In this document: positions 17,437-25,484 of the stretch, in pieces
Layout: each line of letters opens with the position of its first letter
How positions within the stretch are numbered: position 1 is the first letter of the stretch
From: a bacterium 1XD21-70
GTDB lineage: Bacteria; Bacillota; Clostridia; Lachnospirales; Lachnospiraceae
Length of the DNA stretch: 55,240 nt
Direction: 5' to 3'
Assembly (NCBI GenBank): GCA_003669055.1
Contig: RAYB01000036.1
Span: 1 to 55,240 of the forward strand
Position numbers and translations under genes: made by a program
Notes under the pieces: model-generated
Told to the model about the DNA's origin: nothing
Database searches by the model: none
The model's input: the letters and a program-made list of their open reading frames with translations, nothing else

Positions 17437-18810
17437 ATGAAGCTTTGGGGCGGACGTTTTACGAAGGAAGAGAATCAGCTGGTACACAATTTCAATGAGT
17501 CGCTGTCGTTTGACTGCCGTTTTTACCGGCAGGACATTGAGGGGAGCATCGCCCATGTGACTATGCTGGAAAAGCAGGGGATTGTGTCAGAGGAAGACCG
17601 GGATGCCATTATCGCAGGCCTTGAGGGGATCCTTGCGGACTTGGAGTCTAAAAAGCTGGAATTTACGGCAGAGCATGAGGACATCCATTCGTTTGTGGAG
17701 GCTAACCTGACAGAGAGGATCGGGGAGGCAGGCAAGCGGCTCCATACCGGGCGCAGCCGGAATGACCAGGTGGCGCTGGACATGAAGCTGTACTGCCGGG
17801 ATGAGATTGGGGAACTGGACGGCCTGGTCAGGGCGCTTTTGGGAGAAATCTTAAAGCTGATGGAAGAAAACTTAGACACCTATATGCCGGGCTTCACCCA
17901 TCTCCAGAAGGCACAGCCGGTTACCCTTGCCCATCATTTGGGCGCTTATTTTGAGATGTTTTACCGGGATTTGGGGCGCCTTTGCGATATCAAAAAGAGG
18001 ATGAATGCCTGCCCGCTGGGGGCAGGGGCGCTGGCAGGCACCACCTATCCGCTGGACCGGGAGTATAGTGCAAGGCTGCTGGGGTTCGACGGGCCGACGT
18101 TCAACAGCATGGATTCTGTGTCAGACCGGGATTATGTGATCGAACTCTTGTCTGCCCTTTCGACGATTGCCATGCATCTGAGCCGTTTCAGTGAGGAGGT
18201 CATTATCTGGAACAGCAACGAATACCGGTTCGTGGAACTGGATGATGCTTACAGCACCGGCAGCAGCATCATGCCCCAGAAGAAGAACCCGGATATTGCG
18301 GAATTGGTCCGCGGCAAGACCGGGCGGGTTTACGGGGCGCTGGTGGCGATCCTTACCACCATGAAAGGGCTGCCATTGGCTTATAATAAGGACATGCAGG
18401 AGGACAAGGAACTGACTTTCGACGCCATCGATACGGTAAAAGGCTGCCTGGCTCTGTTTACCGGGATGATATCGACGATGGCTTTCCGGAAAGACGTGAT
18501 GGAGGCAAGCGCCAAAAACGGCTTCACCAATGCCACGGATGCGGCAGATTACCTTGTCAACCATGGGGTGCCCTTCCGGGATGCCCATGGGATTGTCGGG
18601 CAGCTGGTGCTGCATTGCCTGGATAAGGATATTGCCCTGGATGATATGACGCTGGAGGAATTCCAGGCAGTCAGCCCGGTGTTCGAGGAAGATATCTATG
18701 AGGCCATCAGCATGAAATCTTGTGTGCAGCGGCGGGTGACCCAGGGGGCGCCGGGGCAGGAAGCGATGCGTCAGGCGATAGCCGCCTGCCACAGGCGGCT
18801 GGAGCAGTAG
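17437..18810 (+). CDS. argH: Argininosuccinate lyase
   Basis: A 457-residue ArgH, the last enzyme of arginine biosynthesis, splitting argininosuccinate to arginine and fumarate. The N-terminal LWGGRF motif, HTGRSRNDQVALD, the THLQKAQPVTLAHH block with a catalytic His, and the fumarase-superfamily signature GSSIMPQKKNPD (catalytic Ser loop) are all present. Length is normal. It lies 52 bases downstream of the YfhO-like gene with a GAAGGAG ribosome site. No argG or other arg gene is in the window, so it is separated from its pathway partners. It converges on the 3D-domain gene. Confidence 0.97.
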   Translation: MKLWGGRFTKEENQLVHNFNESLSFDCRFYRQDIEGSIAHVTMLEKQGIVSEEDRDAIIAGLEGILADLESKKLEFTAEHEDIHSFVEANLTERIGEAGKRLHTGRSRNDQVALDMKLYCRDEIGELDGLVRALLGEILKLMEENLDTYMPGFTHLQKAQPVTLAHHLGAYFEMFYRDLGRLCDIKKRMNACPLGAGALAGTTYPLDREYSARLLGFDGPTFNSMDSVSDRDYVIELLSALSTIAMHLSRFSEEVIIWNSNEYRFVELDDAYSTGSSIMPQKKNPDIAELVRGKTGRVYGALVAILTTMKGLPLAYNKDMQEDKELTFDAIDTVKGCLALFTGMISTMAFRKDVMEASAKNGFTNATDAADYLVNHGVPFRDAHGIVGQLVLHCLDKDIALDDMTLEEFQAVSPVFEEDIYEAISMKSCVQRRVTQGAPGQEAMRQAIAACHRRLEQ

Positions 18811-18842
18811 GCGGCTGCCAATCCGGTAAGGCCATGCCCCGG

Positions 18843-19583
18843 TCAGGGGACGAGGAATACCTCCATGGAACGGCTTCCGTGCTGCTGCGCCTGGCTGTGG
18901 GTATCATAATAGATATCGATATGCTTTCCTTTGACGCCGCCGCCACAGTCCTCGGCCGTGTAGACGATGCCGTTGATCATCAGCTTGGTGCCGTAGGGGA
19001 TCACGCGGGGATCCACGGCGACGGTGTGGCCGGAGCGGGGGATGGCTCCGGTGCTGGTGCGTTTGCCCCAATTTCCGCTGCACCGCCTGCACGGGCAATA
19101 TCCGGTGGTGCGGAAGGTTCCTAAGGAGCGCCCCGGGACGATGGCAGGGACGGCCTCTTCTTCCTGCGGCTGCTCGGGCAAAGCGGTTTCTCCCTTGGTA
19201 TAGGATTGGGTATTGCCAAAGCTTTTGCCGTCTACCTGCCCTTCGATTTGGTAAACGCCGTCAGGCAGGGAGTCCCAGTCCATCCGGATGCGGAAGCCAT
19301 GCCTTCCGTTGCCGATGCCATTTGCTTCTAAGTCTTCCCGGTATAGGGAAGCGCCTGGCCGGAAATCCCCCACTACCTGGGAGGTTTCCTGGTTGGTGAC
19401 GGTGACATGGACGGGGACGATAGTATTGGGGAGATGGGGTTCCCATCCCCAGCCGACAATTACCCCATCCTCCATTTGGTCAAAATATCCGTTCATTGGC
19501 TCGGCATGTGTGAGAGTGATGCTGCCTGGCAGTAAGGTTGTCATAAGTATCAGGCATGTCCATAAGGCTTTGCTTTTTAACAT
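18843..19583 (-). CDS. Secreted 3D-domain cell-wall protein
   Basis: A 246-residue exported protein. A signal peptide (LKSKALWTCLILMTTLLPGS, cut near THAEP) leads into an Ig-like/bacterial surface domain (residues 30-130, GWGWEPHLPNTIVPVHVTVTN, GRHGFRIRMDWDSLPDGVYQIEGQVDG), then a Cys motif (GYCPCRRCSG) and the 3D domain with its three aspartates (VAVDPRVIPYGTKL, AEDCGGGVKGKHIDIYY). 3D domains occur in MltA-type lytic enzymes, RpfB-like and YocH-like wall hydrolases. The start at 19583 is set by GGAAGGAG. The next minus-strand gene upstream is a second 3D protein. Peptidoglycan cleavage is inferred. Confidence 0.85.
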   Translation of the reverse strand: MLKSKALWTCLILMTTLLPGSITLTHAEPMNGYFDQMEDGVIVGWGWEPHLPNTIVPVHVTVTNQETSQVVGDFRPGASLYREDLEANGIGNGRHGFRIRMDWDSLPDGVYQIEGQVDGKSFGNTQSYTKGETALPEQPQEEEAVPAIVPGRSLGTFRTTGYCPCRRCSGNWGKRTSTGAIPRSGHTVAVDPRVIPYGTKLMINGIVYTAEDCGGGVKGKHIDIYYDTHSQAQQHGSRSMEVFLVP

Positions 19584-19644
19584 GAGATTGCTCCTTCCTG
19601 TTACATAATGAAAAGAAATAAAAATGTAATACACAATAAATATA

Positions 19645-19661
19645 CGTAACAGAAATGTAAT
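19645..19661 (+). promoter_or_regulatory. Possible WalR-like box upstream of the 3D-domain gene
   Basis: CGTAAC, five bases, TGTAAT resembles the WalR direct repeat TGTWAH-N5-TGTWAH with one mismatch, and other GTAA/TTAC half-sites lie around it. In Bacillus, WalR controls 3D-domain wall enzymes such as YocH. The orientation is opposite to the gene, so this is a weak call. Confidence 0.25.
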
Positions 19662-19683
19662 ATATGAATAAAAAATTGGAAAC

Positions 19684-19720
19684 AAAAAGCGGGTATCCTG
19701 GTTCTGGATACCCGCTTTTT
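19684..19720. terminator. Bidirectional terminator between the two 3D genes
   Basis: AAAAAGCGGGTATCC pairs perfectly with GGATACCCGCTTTTT around a 7-base loop. It ends transcription of the upstream 3D gene before the next promoter. Confidence 0.88.
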
Positions 19721-19762
19721 GTTATTCGCTTATTGTTGTACCAACGCCATAGGACGCTGCAG

Positions 19763-20425
19763 TTATTGAACGGCAAACACTTCTTCTGTCTGCCGCCCAT
19801 GGGCAGTGGCTTCCTCGTGGTTGTTGTAGTAAATATCGATATGATTCCCTTTTACATTGGATCCGATGTCTTCTACCGTATAGATAATGTCGCCGATCAT
19901 CAGGCGCGTACCGATGGGGAAGAGGGAGATATCTGCGGAGATTGTGTGGCCTGCCTGGGGCACGGTGCCGGAATAGGTCAGTTCAAAGCCGCCGGAACAT
20001 TCCTCGCAGATGCAGTAGCCGGTCGTGACAAACATACCCAAGGAAGCTCCTCTTCCGGGGGTGACTGCCTGAAGAGGTTCCTTCGGCATGACTGCAGTCT
20101 TGCTGGCGCCGCAGACAAGAACCGGGGAATTCCCCGAGCCAGTGATGCCGGTTGCGGACAACGTAGCAGGGCTTGAGGAAGACACATCCGGGGCAGCACT
20201 ATCCAAAGCCGGGCTGTCCGGGGCGCCAAAAATGCTGGGAGCATTGACGATGCCGGATCCCTTGGAGATATCGGAAACCGGTACATTGTGGATGGTACCA
20301 TCTACGGCTTTGCCCCCGCCCGGCTCCTCAAGCCCCCAGGAAACGCCGGGGAAGGCAGCCATCCATAAAATTGCTGCAAAGATTATCATAATGGACGTTT
20401 TCTTTTCTTTGATACGGCAAATCAT
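19763..20425 (-). CDS. Second secreted 3D-domain protein
   Basis: A 220-residue protein with a signal/anchor helix (SIMIIFAAILWMAAFPGVSWG), a low-complexity Ser/Pro/Ala linker (residues 35-125) and a C-terminal 3D domain: GYCICEECSGG, then ADISLFPIGTRLMIGD and VEDIGSNVKGNHIDIYYNNHEEA with the three aspartates. It is related to the preceding 3D protein in the last 90 residues but has a disordered linker instead of the Ig-like domain, as if the catalytic part was duplicated and re-domained. A GAGGTGAG site lies four bases before the ATG. It probably trims peptidoglycan during growth or germination; substrate unproven. Confidence 0.82.
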   Translation of the reverse strand: MICRIKEKKTSIMIIFAAILWMAAFPGVSWGLEEPGGGKAVDGTIHNVPVSDISKGSGIVNAPSIFGAPDSPALDSAAPDVSSSSPATLSATGITGSGNSPVLVCGASKTAVMPKEPLQAVTPGRGASLGMFVTTGYCICEECSGGFELTYSGTVPQAGHTISADISLFPIGTRLMIGDIIYTVEDIGSNVKGNHIDIYYNNHEEATAHGRQTEEVFAVQ

Positions 20426-20574
20426 ATACTCACCTCACATTCTGTTATTCGTAAAGAAGGATGCGCAGCTTGGAAGCGATGCGCAAACTATCCTAATATA
20501 CGTCCATTATATTACAAAAATGTTAAATGTCAAGAAAAATAGTGAAATTAAGGGAAGTGGGAAGCAAAAGGCAC

Positions 20575-20819
20575 GCCATGGAGGAAGAGGCGCCCCACAT
20601 TGGTACGGGATCTGTTTGGCCTGCTGTTTCGGGATTTAAGGGGTTCTAAAACTCCTGGATTTTGCTAGAAGCAAAACGAAAATGCATAAACTCGCTGCGC
20701 TCGGACAGTATGCATTTTCGTTTCAACACAAACTCCGGGAATTTAAGAATCCCTAAAATCCCTGCAAAGGCAGGCCAAACAGATCCCGTACCAATGTGAG
20801 GCGCCTCTTCCTCCACGGC
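20575..20819. repeat. 245-bp near-perfect palindromic element
   Basis: The outer arms (20577-20624 and 20771-20818) are 48 bases long with about two mismatches; both contain TTGGTACGGGATCTGTTTGG or its complement. Inside, imperfect pairing continues to a second perfect core, AAACGAAAATGCATA (20674-20688) and its complement (20709-20723), around an apical loop containing CTCGCTGCGCTCGGAC. It fills the gap between hlyIII and the 3D gene. There is no gene inside. A miniature transposable element or a structured RNA are both possible. Confidence 0.85.
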
Positions 20820-20848
20820 TGTTTACAGTATTTTGGATGCAGGCATTT

Positions 20849-21499
20849 TTAAGCGACAAAGGCATACATCATAATGTAGTGGCACAAACTCCCGCCCATG
20901 ACGAACAGGTGGAAGATTTCGTGGGAACCGAAATTTTTGAAGCGGCTGTTGAAGAGCGGCAGCTTCAGGGCATAGATAACTCCGCCGATGGTGTAGATAA
21001 TGCCGCCGGCCAAAAGCCATCCGAAGGCGCTGGCCGGCAGGGCGGCGATAATCTTGCCAAAAGCCAGTATGCATACCCAGCCCATGGCGATATAGATCAG
21101 GGAGGAAAACCATTTGGGGCAGGTAATCCACAGTGCGTTGATCAGGATCCCAAAGAAGGCAATCCCCCACACCAGGGCTAACAGCATCCAGCCGGTATAA
21201 TCCCCTAAAACCAGCATGCAGACCGGCGTATACGTTCCGGCGATCAGGATGAATATCATCATATGGTCCGCTTTCCGTAAGATCTGGTTTACCTTCGGGG
21301 AAATGTCGAGCGTATGGTAAACCGTGCTTGCGGCATAGAGAAGAACCATGCTGATGATAAAAATAGTCAATGCCAATATATGGGTCTGCTCCGGGGAACG
21401 GGCAGCCTTGACCAAAAGCGGGGTGGCCGCAGCCAGAGCCAACAGCATGGCAATAAAATGAGTAAGGGCACTGCCCGGATCTTTAACCTTAAACATCAT
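20849..21499 (-). CDS. Hemolysin III family (PAQR-like) membrane protein
   Basis: A 216-residue protein with seven predicted membrane helices. The family's metal-site residues are visible: an N-terminal His in DPGSALTHFIAM, the SxxxH of YAASTVYHTLD, and the C-terminal HEIFHLFVMGGSLCHY. Members belong to the CREST/PAQR hydrolase superfamily; the hemolysin name is historical and the substrate is unknown. An AAGGAGG site precedes the first of two adjacent ATGs. The promoter region carries a near-perfect palindrome downstream of the -10, so expression is probably repressor-controlled. Confidence 0.9.
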   Translation of the reverse strand: MMFKVKDPGSALTHFIAMLLALAAATPLLVKAARSPEQTHILALTIFIISMVLLYAASTVYHTLDISPKVNQILRKADHMMIFILIAGTYTPVCMLVLGDYTGWMLLALVWGIAFFGILINALWITCPKWFSSLIYIAMGWVCILAFGKIIAALPASAFGWLLAGGIIYTIGGVIYALKLPLFNSRFKNFGSHEIFHLFVMGGSLCHYIMMYAFVA

Positions 21500-21540
21500 G
21501 AAAATCCCTCCTTCTACAAACTATATATCCAAGTCTCAAT

Positions 21541-21561
21541 ATATAGTTTTCAAAACTATAT
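21541..21561. promoter_or_regulatory. Palindromic operator before hemolysin III
   Basis: ATATAGTTTT-C-AAAACTATAT is a 21-base palindrome with a single central base. It lies about 20 bases after a TTGCAT-N17-TATAGT promoter read on the minus strand. A further ATATAGTTT half-site is closer to the gene (near 21521-21530). The matching repressor is not identified. The remaining stretch 21562-21741 has no gene. Confidence 0.6.
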
Positions 21562-21741
21562 CTACCTGTTTATTATACTATACATCCTCGGGGGGAAAAA
21601 TGCAAGATATTTCACAAAATTGACATAAAAGAAATCACAGGCCATACCCATCTGATTTATAACTTATAAACAATAACCACAGACCTTAGCCTCCCCACCC
21701 CGCTACCCGCCGCCCCTTCCTCCCCCTTAGGCGTTCCCCCA

Positions 21742-22716
21742 CTACAGATAAGTCAGGTTCATCACAATCCCCTGAGGGTAGTCCCCGTATTTTTCCCCGA
21801 ACAGGTTCACCCCGCCCACATTTTTGGCATCGTCCAGGACGGCAATCCGCAAGGAAATATAAGGCTTTGATGCCAGTTCAAGGTCGGCCAGGCAGACAAG
21901 GGGGTTCTCCGGTTTGCCGTCAAGGAAGCTGCCGTGCTCCCGCACGGAAAAGGTTTTTAAAAAACCATACTGGGTGTTCCCGTTCGGCCAGACCGGCGGG
22001 GTCAGGCGCCCTCTCCTGGATCCGAAATCCCCGGGGGAATGGAAGGTTCCGACTTCGGTGCCATTGATGGAAACAGTGATGTCCGACGGCCAGTTTTCCA
22101 AGAAGCCCGGAGCCTCGGAGCAGATTTCCATGGAAAAGGAGATCTCTGCCAGAGGCAGCAGCTGGTTGTAAATATTGGGAAAACGGTATTCAATATAGCC
22201 CTTGCTGAACCAAATCAGCTGAGCCTTGGTGCGGGCGGGGGCATAAAAGGACTGGATGGTGTCATAGGCCTCGATGGCTCCGCGCTCGTCTGCCAGCCCG
22301 CAGGTGGGGGAGATGTCGCAGCTACAGTAATTCCCGATGGGCATATCCAGGGAAATAGTCTTATTTTCGGAATCGATCTCAGCGTCAAAGGTTTCCAGAT
22401 GGAATGACTGCATGCTGCAGATGCAGACACGCATGGATCCGCGGATCCCCGGCTGGCTTTCTGTGACAATCAGATGAGCCTCCTCCAGCGTCTTGATGTG
22501 CAGGGCGGCAGAGGAAAGGGGGATGTCAAGGATAGAGGCAATTTCCTGCAGGGAACGAGGGGTGTTTTTAAGCATGTCCAGGATATCTAAGCGGGTGGCG
22601 GAGGACAATGCCTTTCCGATCTTCATGATCCGTTCCCGGTGGTCTTGGTTGCTTAAGTGCAGGCAAATATTCCTTTCTCCGATAATCCGGACAGTGCGTT
22701 TTTCTTTGGCGGCCAT
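21742..22716 (-). CDS. ArsR-type HTH regulator with large C-terminal domain
   Basis: A 324-residue protein. Residues 30-100 form an ArsR-like winged helix (RIMKIGKALSSATRLDILDML, then SLQEIASILDIPLSSAALHIKTLEEAHLI). The remaining 220 residues are beta-rich, with a Cys cluster YCSCDISPTCG at about 143-153 that could bind a metal, and motifs FSKGYIEYRFPN and GDYPQGIVMNLTYL. ArsR members are usually about 100 residues, so the C-terminal part is a separate sensor domain I do not recognise. The start at 22716 has an AAAGGAG site; the longer frame upstream is not credible. It is divergent from the RluA-type gene. Confidence 0.75.
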   Translation of the reverse strand: MAAKEKRTVRIIGERNICLHLSNQDHRERIMKIGKALSSATRLDILDMLKNTPRSLQEIASILDIPLSSAALHIKTLEEAHLIVTESQPGIRGSMRVCICSMQSFHLETFDAEIDSENKTISLDMPIGNYCSCDISPTCGLADERGAIEAYDTIQSFYAPARTKAQLIWFSKGYIEYRFPNIYNQLLPLAEISFSMEICSEAPGFLENWPSDITVSINGTEVGTFHSPGDFGSRRGRLTPPVWPNGNTQYGFLKTFSVREHGSFLDGKPENPLVCLADLELASKPYISLRIAVLDDAKNVGGVNLFGEKYGDYPQGIVMNLTYL

Positions 22717-22759
22717 AAGCAGGCTCCTTTCGTTCAAGATATGGAAGTAAATATTTAAA

Positions 22760-22817
22760 ATGATAACATTAATTGGCAAAAAAGTAAATTGTGGAAACAA
22801 CTGAAAACATGTAAAAT
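22760..22817. promoter_or_regulatory. Back-to-back divergent promoters
   Basis: For the ArsR-type gene (minus): TTTACT (22788-22783), 17 bases, TATCAT (22765-22760). For the RluA-type gene (plus): TTGTGG (22789-22794), 17 bases, TAAAAT (22812-22817). The two -35 boxes touch, so a regulator bound there would affect both directions. Confidence 0.55.
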
Positions 22818-22887
22818 AAAAAAGTGAAGATATTGTAACCGGATTTTGGCAAAACGGGAAGGCGTCAGACAAAAAGAGGAGGTTTGG

Positions 22888-23589
22888 ATGCTACAGATAT
22901 TGTATGAGGATGAAAATGTGATAGTTGTATGGAAACCGGATGGGGTCGAATCCCAGTCCTCCCGCGGCTTGGGGATGGATATGGTGAGCCTGATAAAAAC
23001 ACATATCCACAATTCATCCCCAGGGTCAGGCGAGCCTTATGTGGGAGTTATCCACAGGCTGGATAAGCCGGTCAGCGGGATTTTAGTTTATGCCAAGGAT
23101 AAAAAGTCGGCAGCTTCACTGAGCAGGCAGGTTTGCGGGGACGGGATGGAAAAGAAATATCTGGCTGTTTTTTGTGGACAAGTGGATAAAAATGTGGATA
23201 AGTTTGTGGATTACCTGTTGAAAGAAGAGAAAAACAATATATCCCGGATTGTTGATAAGGGGATAACCGGTGCAAAGCGGGCAGAACTGTCCTACCGGGT
23301 GTGGCAGAGCAGGGAAAGGGATCCATACGGGCGGCTGACCTTGGCAGAGGTCACTTTGCTGACAGGCCGCCATCACCAGATCCGGGTACAGATGGCAGGG
23401 CATGGCCTGCCGCTTTTTGGCGACAGGAAATACAACCCCGGTTTTGCCGCAATGCAAAAAGGAGGGGAGAAGCTGGCGCTCTCGGCATACCGGCTGTCCT
23501 TTTTGCATCCGGCCACAGGAGAGCGGCTTACCTTCAGGCGGATGCCGGGCGGGGAGGTTTTTGAAGGTTTTGACCTTGATGGGCTCTAG
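22888..23589 (+). CDS. RluA family pseudouridine synthase
   Basis: A 233-residue enzyme that isomerises uridine to pseudouridine in rRNA or tRNA. The catalytic motif GVIHRLDKPVSGILVYAK carries the conserved HRLD Asp at about residue 59, and motif III (LLTGRHHQIRVQMAGHGLPLFGD) is intact. There is no N-terminal S4 domain, as in the short RluA/YabO forms, so the exact target uridine cannot be told. The ATG at 22888 follows AGAGGAGG. The stop codon TAG lies at the left boundary of an inserted miniature element. Confidence 0.9.
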   Translation: MLQILYEDENVIVVWKPDGVESQSSRGLGMDMVSLIKTHIHNSSPGSGEPYVGVIHRLDKPVSGILVYAKDKKSAASLSRQVCGDGMEKKYLAVFCGQVDKNVDKFVDYLLKEEKNNISRIVDKGITGAKRAELSYRVWQSRERDPYGRLTLAEVTLLTGRHHQIRVQMAGHGLPLFGDRKYNPGFAAMQKGGEKLALSAYRLSFLHPATGERLTFRRMPGGEVFEGFDLDGL

Positions 23590-23774
23590 TGTACTGACTC
23601 ATTTACATTTCGCCAAATGACTTGCCTGAATTTCCATCTGCTGCGTTGTTGTCGGTCAACGATGCCACCGCAGAGCCTGCCCCAGCGAAGCGAGGGTATC
23701 GCCTCCCTCCGCCGCCTTGCAGACTGAAAATTCATTCTGCATCATTTGGCTGAAAGTAAATGTGTCAGTACACT
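23586..23774. mobile_element. IS630-like miniature element (MITE), copy 1
   Basis: A 189-bp element bounded by CTAG on both sides with terminal inverted repeats GTGTACTGACWCATTTAC. It encodes no protein. It is nearly identical, in opposite orientation, to 29690-29854, except for about 24 extra bases in the middle (around 23690-23715). Removing the element together with one TA duplication leaves an intact TAG stop codon for the RluA-type gene. Insertion at TA within CTAG with TA duplication is a known trait of IS630. Confidence 0.85.
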
Positions 23775-23808
23775 AGCCGCAGCCTGGGCAAGGAAGAGCC
23801 AAAGTTCG

Positions 23809-23837
23809 TATTGCGGATGCCTGGGAAAGCTGGTACA
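23809..23837 (+). promoter_or_regulatory. malQ: Promoter of malQ
   Basis: TTGCGG (23809-23814), a 17-base spacer and TACAAT (23832-23837), just downstream of the miniature element. Confidence 0.6.
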
Positions 23838-23905
23838 ATGGAGGAAAGGTTCCCGGAGGGAAAAAACCAAAAATGGGAATCAGAAATGTGAGGGTAGAAG
23901 AGAAC

Positions 23906-25417
23906 ATGAAACGGGAATGTGGCATGCTTCTTCCGGTGGCAAGCCTTCCATCCAATTACGGGATCGGCGCTTTTTCCAAGGAAGCATATGAATTTGTGGA
24001 TCAGCTGGCAGAGGCGGGGCAGCAGTACTGGCAGATCCTGCCGCTCGGCCCCACCGGGTATGGGGATTCGCCTTACCAGTCATTCAGTGCATTTGCAGGG
24101 AACCCGTATTTTATCGACTTAGAACAGCTGGAAAAAGAAGGGCTTTTGACCAAGGAAGAATGCGGGGAGGCGGACTTCGGGGATAACAGGAGGGATATTG
24201 ATTACGGGAAATTGTACAAGAACCGTTTCCCTTTGCTGAAGAAGGCGTTCCTCCGGTGGAAGAAACGGCAAAAAAGGCTGGGGAGGGACGGGATCCGGCT
24301 GTTTTTGGAACGCTCCCTGGCGCCTGAGACCAGGGAATACTGCTTTTTCATGGCAGTGAAGAATGATTTTGCCGGGAAAAGCTGGGAGAAGTGGGATGAG
24401 GATATCCGCCTGCGTGATGTGGTGGCGATGGAGAAGTACCGGCAGCGCCTGGAAGAGGAGATCGAGTTTTACGAATTCCAGCAGTACCAGTTTGAGCGGC
24501 AGTGGCGGCTTTTGAAAAACTATGCCAACAAGAAAGGGATCCGCATCCTGGGGGATATCCCGATCTATGTGGCGTTTGACAGTGCGGACAGCTGGGCGCA
24601 CCCGGAACTGTTCCAGTTTGACGGGGATAACAGGCCGACGGCAGTGGCCGGATGCCCTCCGGATGCATTTTCGGCTACAGGGCAGCTTTGGGGGAATCCG
24701 CTGTATTGCTGGGATTACCATGCAAAGACCGGCTATGGCTGGTGGATCCGGCGGATGGAATACTGTTTCCGGCTCTATGACACGGTGCGGGTGGATCATT
24801 TCCGCGGGTTTGACGAGTATTGGTCGATCCCGGCAGGGGACGAGACGGCACAGAACGGGCATTGGGAAAAAGGGCCGGGCATAGGCCTGTTTTTGGAAAT
24901 GAAAAAGCATTTTGGGAAGCTTGACATCATTGCCGAGGATCTTGGCTTTCTGACGCCCTCGGTGAGGAAGCTTGTTGAGGATACCGGCTTCCCTGGCATG
25001 AAGGTACTGGAATTTGCTTTTGACGATACAAAGGACAGCGATTACCTGACCCATAAATACCAGGAAAACTGTGTGGTCTATACCGGAACCCATGACAATG
25101 ACACGCTGCAGGGCTGGTACGGATCCCTGGATCCCGAACTGCGCCGGTTTGCCGTGGGTTATGTGGGCAATGAGTGGACGCCGCGCAAAGAGGTACACTG
25201 GGATTTCATCCGGCTGGCTTTGAGGAGCAAGGCCAGGCTAGCCATCATCCCGGTACAGGATTACTTAGGCTTAGGGAGCGAGGCGCGGATCAATGAGCCG
25301 TCTACCTTGGGGAAAAACTGGAGGTGGCGGATGGAGGAGGGCGATTTAACGCCCCAGTTGCTGGAACGGTGCAAAAATCTTGCCGACTGGTACGGAAGGA
25401 CAGGGAAACACAGGTAA
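23906..25417 (+). CDS. malQ: 4-alpha-glucanotransferase (amylomaltase)
   Basis: A 503-residue GH77 enzyme that transfers maltosyl and longer glucan units between alpha-1,4-glucans, acting in maltodextrin and glycogen use in the cytoplasm. Family blocks are present: RECGMLLPVASLPSNYGIG and GPTGYGDSPYQSFSAFAGN at the N-terminus, LGDIPIYVAFDSAD, the nucleophile region VRVDHFRGFDEYW (Asp), the acid/base IIAEDLGFLTPSV (Glu) and TGTHDNDTLQGWY (third Asp). Length is normal for bacterial MalQ. The ATG at 23906 is chosen because homologs begin with M-K-R at this point. The gene stands alone and is followed by a strong terminator. Confidence 0.95.
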   Translation: MKRECGMLLPVASLPSNYGIGAFSKEAYEFVDQLAEAGQQYWQILPLGPTGYGDSPYQSFSAFAGNPYFIDLEQLEKEGLLTKEECGEADFGDNRRDIDYGKLYKNRFPLLKKAFLRWKKRQKRLGRDGIRLFLERSLAPETREYCFFMAVKNDFAGKSWEKWDEDIRLRDVVAMEKYRQRLEEEIEFYEFQQYQFERQWRLLKNYANKKGIRILGDIPIYVAFDSADSWAHPELFQFDGDNRPTAVAGCPPDAFSATGQLWGNPLYCWDYHAKTGYGWWIRRMEYCFRLYDTVRVDHFRGFDEYWSIPAGDETAQNGHWEKGPGIGLFLEMKKHFGKLDIIAEDLGFLTPSVRKLVEDTGFPGMKVLEFAFDDTKDSDYLTHKYQENCVVYTGTHDNDTLQGWYGSLDPELRRFAVGYVGNEWTPRKEVHWDFIRLALRSKARLAIIPVQDYLGLGSEARINEPSTLGKNWRWRMEEGDLTPQLLERCKNLADWYGRTGKHR

Positions 25418-25430
25418 AGCAAGAACGGCA

Positions 25431-25484
25431 AAAAATACCCCCGGCGGCAGGGAAGCAGGATCCCTTGTCCGCGGGGGGTATTTT
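25431..25484. terminator. Bidirectional terminator after malQ
   Basis: AAAATACCCCCGGCGG (25431-25446) pairs with CCGCGGGGGGTATTTT (25469-25484). It also touches the stop codon of the convergent membrane-protein gene. Confidence 0.82.

Noticed and set aside
23048-23201. Two perfect DnaA boxes inside the RluA-type gene (23048-23056 and 23193-23201).
   Set aside because: They lie in coding sequence; the second falls in a run of Val-Asp-Lys codons. They are isolated and in opposite orientations. Less convincing than the intergenic cluster before secA.
24119-25198. A 359-codon frame antisense to malQ.
   Set aside because: No motifs or ribosome site; malQ has all catalytic residues on the plus strand.
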